DNA of 64,000 nt from Dipteronia dyeriana (Eukaryota; Streptophyta; Magnoliopsida; Sapindales; Sapindaceae). The position numbers and the translations under genes are program-made. The notes beneath the pieces were generated by a model, which was not told the origin of the DNA, ran no database searches, and worked only from the letters and a program-made list of their open reading frames with translations. Shown here piece by piece: positions 22,784-35,270 of this stretch; position 1 is the stretch's first letter; the number at the start of each line of letters is the position of its first letter. Location of the stretch: positions 109,123,476 through 109,187,475 of the forward strand of contig CM065298.1 of the NCBI GenBank assembly GCA_032871835.1, given 5' to 3'.

Positions 22784-25700
22784 GTGACGTCACTTGCTAG
22801 TATATATTGTCTTGAGGCGTTTCACTTCTCCTTTTATGATTCGATATTTTTCTTTATCAAAAAACAATCCCTAATTTTTTTTTCCTTCGAGCCCCTTGCT
22901 CTTCTAAGATCTTCCATCCTTTCAAATGTTTTTCAAGATATGTACCTTGTTCTTCGTCATCAATATTTTGAGCTTCTTCTTCATGCCATTGAGGCTGGTG
23001 ATAATAAGAATATCACTAGGCTCGAGTCCATTCTTTAGGGTCATTTTCCTGCTTCTTACCAACTCACTGCATTAAATGTGGATTATTCTATGGTTCACCT
23101 TGAGTTTGCTCCATTCCCCTCTGATCTTTCTGACTTTGATTCGGTTGATGTTTATGTAGATATGTCAAAACAAAACAGCTCCAGACGGACCATAGGGGCC
23201 TCTCCCAAGTAATTTGCACGTGCAACAACCGACTTGAAGATATCTTCATAACTTCTTAAAATGAAGGACTTACCACGGCAGCGACAAGCTCGATTGCTAA
23301 GGTTCAGTGCTGACCATCCATGTTCGTTCGACTCAGAGATAAACTTTATGACTGAGGTTCGAGGACCAATTTGATCTGACAAGGGCATAAAAATTGTATT
23401 GTAGCGGCGATCGGGCTGTGTAGAATCCTCCCCTCGGTGCAGTCGCAATTTAAGGGGCTATGTTATCCTCAGGGGTTACTCTCCCCTTTCAACCTTTTAT
23501 CGCTCGATTACTTACAGATGTTGGAACTACTCTCGCCCAACTGACCCCCAATTCTTACCGGGTGTTGATCAGTTTAGGGCATCTATAGAAAAAACTTGAG
23601 GCGAAACAACCCCCGACCCCACAAGAGATCCTCAACTTTTATACGTTTAGTATGATAGTATGGGAACTTTCTACCTTCAATCAACATCTCAGAGGTTGTG
23701 GATTCCTCATGGATATAAGGGGAAACCTGTACCCCCTTTGGACAAAGATCATAAGGGATTTATCTAGGGGTTCCATCTTTCAAACAAGTACTAGGAGAAC
23801 TGTTGGTTCTTCGTTAGTAGTGACTAGGGTGAAGTATTCGTTGTTGACCCCGTACAAGGGCTGATACGGAACAGAGTTCCAAGGCACTTCTGTAGTCCTG
23901 AGCATTGGAACAAGACTTCCCTTTCTCTGACAGAGAGCCAGGCTGATATGGTTGTCAAGGAGGCTGAGACTTCTTGGGAAGAAAGGGATCACCGTTTCTT
24001 TTATGTTGAGGTAGATTTGATCTAGGAAGTGTTTTTTTCTACGGTCTCTGCCTGTCGTAGATGATGTAAGTCACCCTTGCTTTATTTTTAATGTAACCTG
24101 ACATGCATACCTTTCCTCTACACCAAATGCTGATTATCGTGTGGTACTTTTTCCTTTCAGTAAATGATGTGGACATCATCGCGGGTGATCAGGTTATGAA
24201 AGCCAAGAATGTCAGTCGGGTCAGTAGGAAGGCTGCAATCGATCAATTTGCTTAAGGAATTATTCCACCCGAACATGATCAGGTGGAATATACGTATGAA
24301 TCTAACAGTCATTCCTTAGATGTTTTCGCTGAATAGGTTAGGATGGGTGTTCGACATCCTCTTCGAGCTCGATGCGATCACCGGGGCCAGTCCAAGGTAA
24401 GGGCGGGTCGGGTGCGGTCTAGCTCTGAAGCATCTGACCAAGAGAAGCGTGGTCGAGATATGTCTGAACAGGAGCGTCGGAAAGAGTTGATTCAGGAATA
24501 AGGAAATCTCAAGAGGAGAATGTGGCAGACAGAACCCCAAGCCATAATGTAGCTAAGACTATTGAAGGGTCATCCGCTCCCAATGTCCTTTGTAAGAAGA
24601 TAAGTCTCTCATCTAGGGTTGACTTAGTATTGCATGTTCCAGTGGTTGATCTAATCATTTTAGAAGAGGGGGGGGGGATCAGATATGGTCTTTGACCTCA
24701 TCTCACAAGATTTGCGGTCCAAGAAAAGGAGTGATCGGGGCCCTCCCCCCGAACAAATCAAGATTATGGACCATACGCTTCCTTCCAATGAGTCTTCCCA
24801 GGTTAAGGTTGTGCCACCCTCTCAACGACATGGGAAGGCTCTTATGCAGTTTACCGTTATGCATCAAATCATTTTTTCTGACTCCTAAAGTGATGATGGT
24901 GGTCCCGACGAGGGGGTGGAAGTAGCCAATGAAGATTTCCTGGATTTGGCCGAGGAGCATGCTCTCTATTCTGTTTTGGAATCAGGGGAATGAGCAGCTA
25001 TACATTTGGAGGGGTATATCAGGGTGAGTGAGCCTATTGGTGCCCCTTCCACTATACATGTTGGGTCTCTTCGTCCCGAGGGCACTATCAAAAGTCAAAT
25101 CCTGAGAACAAATGCCCTCGGGTTGTTGCATCTGCTAACCTTTTTGGGGAAGATGTCAGGATTTCGAAAACCCTAGCCACTGTTGACCGTATTATCCCCT
25201 TCTCTTCTGGGGATCAGTTTGCTCCTATTGTTTCCATCGCTGAGCTTTCTTATCTCCCTTTACTCAGCAGTTCTCAGACCGACCCCTTTTCCATGCTTTG
25301 CTTAATGCCATCAAAGGTTGGATACATCGGCAAAAGGTACTAGAATGATGCCAAAGATGCTACAGATTTTGAGGGGCATGATATTTAAAAATGGCATTTT
25401 TTTTAAGTCTTTCCACCATTTTTGTTATTTTTCTTTCGATCCTTCTATCTATCTAATTTGCCTTTCGTTGATCCTTCGCAGACGGTGAAGGCGTTGACTC
25501 TGGCTCTCTCTGAGAAGAATAAACAAGCTGCTGAGATTTCTCAGTTGAAGCTGACTCTCACTGAGAAGGATAAGGCTTGAAAGTCTTTTACTGCCAGTGC
25601 TTTCAAGTCTAGCCAGTATGTAGAGAAGCTGAAGGTACATACAACAACTGAGATGACCTTGAGAAAAATTCTTATGAACGTTCAGAGTAGAGCCACATCA

Positions 25701-26400
25701 TTTGATCAGGCTCTCAGGGAGCTCACTACAAGGAATGCTGAGCTGGAGAAAAGAGTTGTCAAGGCTGAACTGCGGAGTGCTGAACTTGAATCAAGAGCCA
25801 TCTTGGCTGAGACGACAGTGAAGAAGGCTCGGGAAGAAGCTTGGATTGCCCAAGACTCCATTGCCTCAGCAGTAGAAGATGTTGGTGGCGCAACAGGTGT
25901 CTGAGGAGGCTCAGCTTCACTATGAGCACCTTGCCAAAGACTTGGAGCAACAACATATCAGTATGGAAGTTTTTTCCCATGAGGACAGGTCAGACCTCGA
26001 GGTTTAAAATGTTTATCGATACAAGAGATCCCCTGCTTTCGATGATACGCTGCTGAGTGAGTTTGGGGAGGCCTGTCGACTGCTAAGATGTTCTTCAGTG
26101 TGAAGGAGAGGTTTTCCAAAGAGGCTCGCTTGAATAGGGACCAGACAATATCTAAGCATCACATAGTGTCCCAGAAAGCGATCAAGAACCAATGAATCAG
26201 GTGGAAGGCCTATTGCAAATCCATCAGAAAGGATCACAACCCTATGCATCTCAAACTCCCTTCGAATGTATCTCTTGTGTCCTTCCATGCTGGTCAGAAC
26301 ATTGGCGCTCTGACCAAAGGGGCCGACATTGGTCCTTCAACCGATGTAGATTACTTTCCCTTTGTGTCTGCTGATCCTGATGACAGTATCTCCTGACCAA
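22784..26400 (+). pseudogene. Antisense ORF region of the Tat element (Transposase_28-like)
   Basis: Plus-strand coding remnants in the Tat 3' tail, opposite to gag-pol. A frame near 23470-23640 reads GVTLPFQPFIARLLTDVG, followed by TLAQLTPNSYRVLISL and TPQEILNFYTF. This resembles the 'putative gypsy type transposon' (Transposase_28, PF04195) family found in antisense ORFs of Tat elements. Downstream, 25480-25904 encodes a coiled coil with LTTRNAELEKRV and AELRSAELESRA heptads. Stops and shifts occur throughout, so this copy is decayed. The function of such proteins is unknown; a gag-like or regulatory role has been suggested. The family call was made by eye. Confidence 0.6.
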
Positions 26401-26549
26401 ATTTTGGAGACTTTGGTGAAGGCCGAGACGATGATGTCCCTCCTTCCAACCCTGGGGGTTTCTCAGCTGTTGGGAACAACCGGTGCATCTATACTTTTAT
26501 AGCTATTTTATATGTATTTACTTTTGTAATTTTTGACATATTATGACAG

Positions 26550-27066
26550 TAAGGCCCCATTTGGTGCATATGATTGGATTGGACTATTTCATGGGATTGG
26601 ATTGGATTGAGATGTGACTGGGATTAGATAGGATTGAATTGGACTGGACTGGACTAAATTAATATTATGCTGTGTTTAGAGAAACGTGGGACTGGACTGA
26701 ATTAAGATCATATTTTGTTTGGTAAAACATGATATTGGACTAAATATGATAATATTTTGAAATTGAATAATAAATTATTGAAATATGTATTTAAAGAAAA
26801 TAAATGTTTTAATTTATATATTATTAAAGTAATAATATTCAAAAAAAAATTAAAATATAGATTTATATTATTTTTAAATAAAATTTAAATATGTTTCGAT
26901 TTTGTAATTTGTTTATTTAATAAAATATTATACACACACACACACACACACACATGTGAGACTATTAAGAGAAATTATGAATGATATAATCTCGGTCCTT
27001 GATAATAGAATGGAAATTGAATAACAAATTAGTATTTGTCATATGTTTGGTACAATTTTCGATTGG

Positions 27067-27114
<48 letters not shown>

Positions 27115-27492
27115 ATATATGTGTGTGTATCATATTATTACTTTTTTATTAAAAGTAAAGTTATAGTATATAATTTATTAAAAATATTTTTTTTTTAAGT
27201 GAACAAACATAAATGAATCTAAGAATAAATTAAATTACAACTTATGTATGAAATTATTATAAATTAAAAAAAGATAATGAAAAGAAAAGATAGAAAAATA
27301 AAATAAAAGAGATGGTTTTAGTCCTAGGACTAATAAACCCACCAGTATAGGTGAGTTTATTTAGTCCCACGTTGATGGGACTATTGGGTACTGTTGGGAG
27401 ATAAAATCCCAGTCTCATGCGGTTTCCAAACGCAGGATTAGGACTAAATTAGTCCAATTCCAGTCCAAACCTAGGCAACAAACAGGGCCTTA
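26550..27492. mobile_element. Non-autonomous inverted-repeat DNA element inside Tat
   Basis: Ends read TAAGGCCCCATTTGGTGC and, reverse-complemented, TAAGGCCCTGTTTGTTGC. Subterminal words built on GGATTGGACT are inverted between the ends as well. The interior is AT-rich with no ORF, and holds (AC)n at 26934-26954 and (TA)n at 27070-27105. A TA or TAA target copy is possible but merges with the terminal palindrome, so the superfamily (PIF/Harbinger or hAT) is unresolved. Confidence 0.65.
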
Positions 27493-28352
27493 ATGTATAT
27501 CTTTTCCTTATTGCTTATCTTCAAGATATGTTCCATTTTCCATGTGTGGTTTCTTATGCTTGCGTTCATTCATATTTTTAGCACAACCTGAACAATACAT
27601 GTTGACCCATGCCATGTTGATAGTTATGAGTTAGGTTAAGCAAAACCACTTATATCCCGATCATATGAGATTGATAACTCACTCGTCTGAGCTCGTGTCG
27701 TCATGTAATTATTGACTTTTAGCCTCATTTTTGATGGCCAGCCACCCTTGGAGTATCGAACCGTGCTCTGTGACGATTTCGGGTTTACCTTTGGTAAATT
27801 CATTGTGTTTTGTCACTCGGGTCCTGGTTGCTCTCGATCGTTTCCTGTATATCCTTCTGTTGGGCAGTGTTCATTTGTAAACCAATTGTGCAATTTATAT
27901 TTATAGACTTTAATCGTTTATTCGTCAACTAAGTCGTTGGGACGTCTCCCAACAGTTTGTTAATCAAGATTCGTTGCAATAAGGCGTAACTTATCCTACC
28001 AACTTTATAAGCATTTATGGTTGTGTCTGCCTTATCTTATAGGTAAGATTTACACCTTATCCAACTTTTGGCACATCCCGTCGGGTTTGTATACCCGAAG
28101 GTGCTCTAACAGTGCTTTATACGCACTAGTTAGTTTCAGTGAGTGTGCATTGTCTTGACGACTTATGCTTTCAGCCCCTTCACTGAGCCCCTCGAGATCC
28201 CTATCGATTTCAACCGATATTTTGAGGTATCATGTAAATGTTCTTATGAGCGAATGCCTGGTTTCAAACACTGTGCTTGATGTTTATAACAACTCCTTCT
28301 GGGGATTTTTATTGATTTCTTAAAAAATAAAAAATAATTAGCTAATGATAAT
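27493..28352. other. Tat 3' noncoding tail between antisense ORF and integrase
   Basis: No convincing ORF on either strand. It continues the Tat internal sequence between the integrase C-terminus and the antisense ORF region. Confidence 0.6.
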
Positions 28353-28938
28353 TTAAAGCTTAAACAATGGAAATAAAAGAAAACAAACGTAAGAATCTCC
28401 TAATGAGTAGAAGATCTTTAAATACTGTGTATTGCATGGCCTGGGCAGCTTGGTTCCCTCAGGTCGGGAAAGGCGATATGCTTTGTGTCCTGCTATTCCG
28501 ACCACTTGGTATGGTCCTTCCCATTTGTCAGCTAACGATCCTACGGACTTTTCTTTTGTATCAAGTGTCACCCTCCTCAGAACTAGGTCTCCGAGCTGGA
28601 ATCTTCTAACCTTGACATACGAATTGTTATACCTTGCTACCCTATGTTGGTAGGCGGCGTTTCTTACCCTGGACATGTCTCTTCTTTCTTCCAACTCGTC
28701 CAAGTCTTATTTTATCATCATTACATTTCCTTCGGGATGGAAGAGCTGTACCCTAGGGGACTTGTGAATTATCTCAACAGGAATCACTGCTTCCATCTCA
28801 AATGCCAATGAGTAAGGTGTTTCTCCTACTGAAGTCCTTTCTGTAGTCCAATAAGCCCATAAGACTTCGTGTAACTTGTCTGTCCAGTTTTCTTTCTTTC
28901 CTTCTAGCTTCGCCTTCAGAGTATACTTGATTATTTTT
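28353..28938 (-). pseudogene. Tat integrase, C-terminal half
   Basis: Minus-strand frames read TLKAKLEGKKENWTDKLHEV, GETPYSLAFEMEAVIPVEI, then LGDLVLRRV, LADKWEGPYQVVGI and SRPEGTKLPRPCNTQYLK. This is the region after the catalytic core, including the chromatin/DNA-binding end. A stop lies between MMIK and DLDELEE near 28705. Upstream the frame is cut at about 28938 by unrelated DNA; the first half resumes only near 38345, so the DDE core between them is missing. Confidence 0.85.
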
Positions 28939-29295
28939 TAGGATAATTACCCCGGTGGCCATCAACTCTTGCCACCACTATCAAAATAACCACCGGATGG
29001 GGAATTAGTTTCAAAATGGCCATTTTTGGTAAACAATGTTACACTAATGGCCATTTTATCCAATTCCATCCAATAAGTGGCATTTTGGTAAATAAGGGGA
29101 TATCATTAATATATTTTAGATATTTTTTGGAAAACAATTTTTCTTTTGTTTTTTGAAACAAATAATTATATTTAGTGTATGTATATACGTATAACATATA
29201 TATCAAACATGTATATGTATATGTTTCTTTTTTGAGAAGATTAAATTTACAAAATCTAAAAATTCTAAAAAATATATTTGAGATAAGTTGAATAG

Positions 29296-29348
<53 letters not shown>

Positions 29349-29425
29349 TATTATTTTTTGAGAAGACTAAGGCTACAAATTCTAAAAATTCTAAAAAATA
29401 TATTTGAAAAAAGTTGGAAATATAT
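28939..29425. mobile_element. Unidentified repeat fragment beside the Mutator-like element
   Basis: Starts near GGATAATTACCCCGGTGGCC, a phrase typical of the ends of plant transposon repeats, but no partner end is seen. It holds a 29234-29300 block repeated at 29355-29420 (GAGAAGACTAAGGCTACAAA or close), separated by (TA)n at 29300-29342. No ORF of interest. It may be the end of a truncated transposon or an outer part of the neighbour. Confidence 0.4.
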
Positions 29426-29545
29426 AGGGAGAACTTTAAAAGTAACCAAAAAAATTATTTGTTTATTGTTTTTACCCAAGATTAGTAAATTTATTGTTTT
29501 TACCAATTTTTTCACTTTTGGGACAAAATTACCCTTCTGTTATAA
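29426..29545 (+). repeat. Left terminal inverted repeat of the MULE (approximate)
   Basis: Matches the reverse complement of about 38200-38340: two TTTTTACC words separated by a TTAGTAAATTTATTG-like stretch, then a CAAAATTACCC ending. The outermost base cannot be fixed. Confidence 0.6.
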
Positions 29546-30589
29546 TGACTTGAAAAAACAAAACTGAATAAATAAAAAAAAAAGAAATTCAAAATCAATT
29601 AGTAAAGAATTAAAATAAAATAACAAATTGAAAACATAAAAGCCCAAAACCGAGACTTGAGAGTTCAATCTTAGTGTTACTGTCAAACCAGAAAAGTGAA
29701 ATCAGAGTCGTCGACTTGCGGAGACCAGACTCGACGACTTACGAGAGATAAAACCCGACAACGACCACCACCATGACGACACGATGACAACGACACGACG
29801 ATGACGTGCAGATGAGAGAGACCAGAGCAGAAAATGAGACGCGACAGATGAGTGGCAACGAGAGCCGATGACTTCAAAAGACCAGCGTTGTCGATGACAA
29901 CAATCATGAAGAGCCACCCACGACGACGTGGAGATGGAGACGATGACGATGCGAAGTCACCAACGGTTTGCACTTTCATTTCTCATTTGACTTTAGGGTT
30001 TCATTTTTTTTTTGTATTTTTGGTTGATAGAATCCGAAATTGATTTTGTTAAGTTGTGATAGTTTTAGAAATTTGAACAGGGATTTTAACAAATCGATTT
30101 TGTTCACTTGTAATAGATTTCAAAATTTGAGCAGGGATTTTAAGAAATTGATTATGTTCATTTGTGATTGATTTCGAAGTCTGAACAGGGATTAGAACTT
30201 GTGATTTCATAGATACATTAAGAAAGCTTAAAGCCTTTGAGTGTTTTTTATATCTGGTGTAAGCATGATTTACATGTTAAAATAGTTAGCATGATTTGTG
30301 GGTCCAAATTTAAACAACATAAAAGTATATAAGTATATCTCAGTAGATGATGACCCCATTTGTTTTTTTTTTGTTTGGATATCTCATTCTTTGAAAGAAG
30401 TTGTGTTGACAGTGAGTGTGTCTTTTGTTTCTTTCTTTGACTGTGTATGTGCGTTTTTTGTGGTTTAATTATTGACAGAGATGGACTTTGGAAGCAACAG
30501 GAATGTTAAAATATTGGCCCAGTCAATGAGTTATTATGAATTGGAGTGTTTTAATGATGTGAAATTATGCATTTTTTATGGTTTAATTA

Positions 30590-31190
30590 ATGATGCGAAA
30601 TTGGATATGAACTGGTGTGTTTATTTAGGTATGAACTGTTGTGTTTAATTGGATATGATCGGTGTGTTTAATTGTTGTGACCGAGCGTGTTTAATTGGGT
30701 ATAACCGGTGTGTTTAATTGTTGTGAATGAGTGTGTTTAATAGGGTATGACTGGTGTGTTTAATTGTGTATGAATTGATGTGTTTAATTGTTGTGAACCG
30801 GTGTGTTTAAGTGGTTGTGAACTAGTGTATTTAATTGTTGTGAATGAGTGTGTTCAATGGGTTATGACTGGTGTGTTTAATTGGGTATGAATTGGTGTGT
30901 TTAATTGTTGTGAGCGGGTGTGTTTAATTTGGTATGAACTTGTGTGTTTAATTGGGTATGGCCTGGTGTGTTTAATTGGGTATGGCCTGGTGTGTTTAAT
31001 TGGGTATGACTGGTGTGTTTAATTGTTGTGAACGGGTGTGTTTAATTGGGTATGACTGGTGTGTTGGGTATGACCTGTGTGTTTAGTTGGTTATTACTGG
31101 TGTGTTTAATTGTTGTGAACATGTGTGTTTAATTGGGTATGAACTGGTGTGTTTAATTGTACATGACTTGTTTGTTTAATTGTGAATATG
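30590..31190 (+). repeat. Minisatellite with GTGTGTTTAATTG core (MULE, left)
   Basis: About twenty-five units of 20-27 bp, each with GGTGTGTTTAATTG followed by TTGTGAAC or GGTATGAACT variants. The units differ from one another, so the array is not freshly amplified. It lies just upstream of the Ulp1-like gene. A second array with the same core is at 34960-35270. Confidence 0.9.
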
Positions 31191-31258
31191 TGAGTTTACT
31201 AAATTGAATCCAGGTTTTTTATATTTTACAAAAGGAGAACATCGATTGTGATCAGTTT

Positions 31259-34200
31259 ATGAAGGTCCAAAGGAATAAATGGACTCAAGAAGCATTAATC
31301 AACGTTAGGTGTCGGTTGAAGTACATACGCAATATAGAGGACATACAACGCAAGGAGGGGAAGCACGCTGAATTTATGGCGAGTTGTTTCAAGCAATTCT
31401 GTCAGTTCCCTACAAATTGGTTGTTCTCAGCTCAGAGCGTACACAACTTATTGTTGAGAGAATTAAGATAGATGATGCATCCGAGAACGAGTTATAGTTT
31501 TCGGTTGGTAGGAAGAAGGCAAGATTTGGACAGATAAAATTTTGTTTGGTGACCGGTCTACAGTTTGGGGAAATCTCTGAAATTATTAACACGCCTTATG
31601 TGGCCAATGAAAACGGCATCCACAAAAGATATTAGCCTGAAGAAGAAGCCAAAGATTTGAAGTTGTCCACTGTGTATGATCGATTTGTAGCGGGCAACTT
31701 CTTGGAGGCTGATGATCCGTTGAAGATGGCATTGTTCTTGATAGCAAACAATGTATTGTTTGGTCAACCATTTGATAAAAAGTCACCCCTTGGCTTTTTA
31801 ATTTGGTTGATGATTTGGAGGCATTCAATGGTTTTGCATGGGGACACTATGTGTTCAAGATGACGCTGCACTACTTGAGGCATGGTTTTAGGTCGAGAAA
31901 CCCTAAGAAAGTGTATGGCAAGGTCAGGTACCGGTTTTACGGTTTCTCATGGGCTATTGAGGTTAGTTCCTATTATTTATTCTATTCTTTCTGTCTCTAT
32001 AGCTTTAAAAAGCTTAAATTAATTATATGTAACAAAATTAGGAACATATAAAGTAATATATATTAATCAACAAAAAGGGAGATTGTTGTATGCATTAATA
32101 TATATTAACTATTAAGGTTTCTTTTCAGGTATGGGCGATGGAGATTGTGGACAACTTGATCGATGGGTTTGGCATGAGATTATAAGATACCCTACCTAGG
32201 ATGAGGCGTTGGACGATGCATAAGAGGCTGCAGAATTTTGTGCAAACGATTTCAGATCTAAAAGCTAGTATTCGTAGTGAGAAGGTGGGTTATTTGTATA
32301 CACACTATTTATTTTTAAATTGGTTACAACATTTTAGACCACTAAATATTATCACATTAGTACAGGCTCATGTAAAGAAGGTTTTGGAGGCAACAGATGA
32401 TGAGGCGTGAGCAGATTTTTGGGTTGGAGTTGACTACAAAATGACGGAGGGTCCGTAATTTATACCTTTGGTGGAAATGGAAATGAAGGAAAAGCATGAG
32501 TTGTTGGACAAATGGGATGATGGTGACGATAGAGTTATTGGTGATAGTGATGGTGATGATGGGGCAACCACCAGTAAAATGGCATTGAAGAGGAAGGTAC
32601 AAAAAAAGAAGAAAAAGACATCGATGAAGAAGAAGCAGAGAAAAACAGTCCCAGTCACCAGGCATGATCAGGAAGAAGACTATACACCTGGATATACACC
32701 TACCCCTCATGTAGACTATACACCGGGATATACACATACCCCTCATGTAGACTATACACCAGGATATACACTTATCCCTCATGTAGACTATACACCGGGA
32801 TATACACCTACCCATCTCTCACCGTATCCCCATATGTCATCCTGACAGGAGCCTCGATCTAGAGTAAGTGGACTAGAATGATAGTCGTATAATTTAATGT
32901 TATCTTTTTATTATTTTTCCTAAGACACGTGCATATTTTAAATGTACACTTTAGGGTGGTGATAGAATAACCGAATTGTTAAAGGCAGTGAGGGCACTTC
33001 CAGATGTGTTGAATGTTGTGGTAAAACGGGAGGTGTCAAACCTTCTAGGTGTGCTTAGAAGCCTCGTGCAGGAGATACAGTCTTCCCTGGGTCAAAGCAA
33101 CCAGGAGGTATATTTGTGCATATATGTTATTTATGTATTATTCGTGTGGATATTTGTGAATATGATTGTTGGGTGTCATAGGCACTGTTAACCGTTGTTA
33201 GAGATCAGGAGGTGGCGAATCCCTCAACGGAGAAGGTGGTGGGTAGCTCAGTGTTGGTAAGTGGAGATATTAGGATGGGTTACAACTACACTGCGAAGGA
33301 GGATGGATCGATCCGAGTTAGGCTCTGATCTGCGTACTGCATGTCTCTATTTATTGACCCGACCCGGGCATCTGTAAAGAAACTACAGCAAGCCAAGAGC
33401 AAATATGAAAAATTCAAGAGGAAAGCTAAACCAGCCATGTATGTAATTGTACCTATCATTTGTACAGCTTACTTTTGTAATAAACAATATTACAACGGTT
33501 TTTTTATTTACTTTGATTTCAGGCAAAACTTCGGAACAGAGGAGTCCGTTGACAAGTCTTTTTTATGGAATTGGAAGATCTTACGAAGTAGTTGTCCACT
33601 GACGTAAGTGTACATTTTTTTGATTTCATAGTTTATCTATGTATTTGTTATGTATACATTTTTTTTATATATTGTATACATTTTCTAGATTTTTATTCAT
33701 TTATTGGTTTTTGTAAAACAACAAGTGGATGCATACATGAGCTACTTGGCAAAAAGGCGAGAATCGGACCACGATAACTATAGACATAGCTTAGTTATAC
33801 TATCCTCTAAATTTTATGTAAGTATAGTACATACTTGTCTAGTTGGCAAAAATATGAGTGCAATTCGCATCAACTTATAATTCACGTTTGTTGCAGACAA
33901 AACTGAATTTGGTATGGAAAAAGATACTTCAGACAGACAACGAAGACGAATCTTCTTTCAATGCACTCGCTTTCGAATGTCCGCAGGATTGGATTGATAA
34001 TGGTTGTGGTAACAGACTGGGATGAGGACAACCTTGGTGGTTGTATACACAAGTGAGTTACATTAGTTTTTGTATTCTATAATCTTGTCAAAAAAGATCA
34101 ACTATTGGTTGTATATATGTGCTATTTTTTGGGGTATTCAAATGTTGTCTTCTGTGGTTGTATCAAATACAACCCATACAGTTGTGGTTTCATTCTGTTT

Positions 34201-34560
34201 TTTTAGTGAATGCTTATGTTGGTTGTTTTTTAATACAGTTGTGTTGGGGAACCAGATGGTCACTGGATATTATGCAAGGCTGATTTGCTTGACCATCACA
34301 TTACCCTATTTGACCCAACCAGAGCAAAGACAAAATCAATTCAAGTCGAGCGTTTCAGGCAACTAATGCGCCTGAGGCGACTGCTGCCAAGTATTATGAA
34401 CAAGTCTAGTTTTTTTTCAAATAGGAGCGAAAAACCACGATGAGTTGTGTTCATTGTTTCGGTGTCCAGCAATCAAATGATCCCTCAACAGGTTGACAAA
34501 TGTAGTTGTGGATTTTTTATTTGTAAGTATGCAGAGACTTTAATTTTTAAGAAGGGTAAC
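31259..34560 (+). pseudogene. Ulp1-like cysteine protease (C48, KIUP-like) of the MULE
   Basis: Multi-exon remnants. The first part (31259-31970) reads FGQIKFCLVTGLQF, LKMALFLIANNVLFGQP, LVDDLEAFNGFAWGHYVF and YGFSWAIEV, the DUF1985 region usual in these proteins. A 12-residue repeat lies at 32678-32821. The C-terminal protease has the catalytic histidine in GHWILCKADL (34258-34287), an aspartate in LFDPTRA, and the catalytic cysteine in CSCGFFICKYAE (34501-34536, Cys at 34507). Ulp1 proteases remove SUMO-like modifiers; a role for MULE copies is unproved. Frameshifts near 31440 and 31795, stops near 31635 and 34025 and unclear exon limits suggest it is inactive. Confidence 0.75.
32678..32821 (+). 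repeat. 36-bp coding tandem repeat, four copies
   Basis: Each unit encodes DYTPGYTPTPHV or a close variant, in frame with the Ulp1-like gene. The third-base changes and few amino-acid changes (TPTP, THTP, TLIP) show limited divergence. It lies in the low-complexity linker between the DUF1985-like and protease parts. Confidence 0.92.
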
Positions 34561-34959
34561 TAGAACTAGGGATAGAAGGAAATGAGCGACTTTCGAAAAG
34601 AAATGGCATTCCAGATATATAGCAATAGTGTACCATACAAGTCTCCTATAGATTTGTAGACGAATTTACAGGTTCGAATAACTCACTGTCTTTTTTCATG
34701 ATACGTTCTCTAGTTTGTTGACAAGTAATTGTTTCATTGTTTGTTTGTTTTGTTTAGTGTAAAGAGGTGGATTATGCAAGGTTGGAGTTTTTGTTTACAA
34801 ATGGGATGGACAACAAATGGAGTACCAGTGGATTTATTTTGTTTGGATGTTTTTTATAAATCAGAATAATGATGTCTTTAATATTGTACATGGATTTTAT
34901 GGAGTACTAGTGAAATACTGATGTGTTATGGATATGTTCAGGTATAAATTTTGTGCCAC

Positions 34960-35270
34960 CAGTGTGTTTCATTTCTTACCACTGGTGTATTTAATTTTCC
35001 AATACCACGGGTGTGTTTAACAGTCCAATAGCAGCAGTGTGTTTAATTGTTGAATAGCACTGGTGTGTTTAATTCGTGACAACTGGTGTGTTTAATTATT
35101 GAATAACACTGGTGTGTTTAATTTTTAGGGCACTGATGTGTTTAATTGTTGAATGGCACCAGGTGTGTTTAATTTGTAGAGCACTGGTGTTTTTAATTCG
35201 TGACAACTGGTGTGTTTTATTTTTAGGGTACTGATGTGTTTAATTAGTTAAAGACAATGACTTGTTTAAT
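34960..35270 (+). repeat. Minisatellite with GTGTGTTTAATTG core (MULE, middle)
   Basis: About eleven units of 22-27 bp with CTGGTGTGTTTAATT plus CGTGACAA or GTTGAATAGCA variants. It sits between the 3' ends of the convergent Ulp1-like and transposase genes. The shared core with 30590-31190 suggests a common origin within the element. Confidence 0.88.

Noticed and set aside
29683..29979. 98-codon minus-strand ORF rich in R, S and V
   Set aside because: Built from CGACGA/GACGAC-like simple sequence in the MULE left flank; no domain.
30590..31190. CRISPR-like array
   Set aside because: Units are 20-27 bp with no distinct constant-length spacers, in a plant transposon; it is a minisatellite.
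32357..32815. Cysteine-rich 152-codon minus-strand ORF with CISRCIVYMRG repeats
   Set aside because: It is the antisense reading of the 36-bp coding repeat of the Ulp1-like gene; the cysteine pattern has no independent support.
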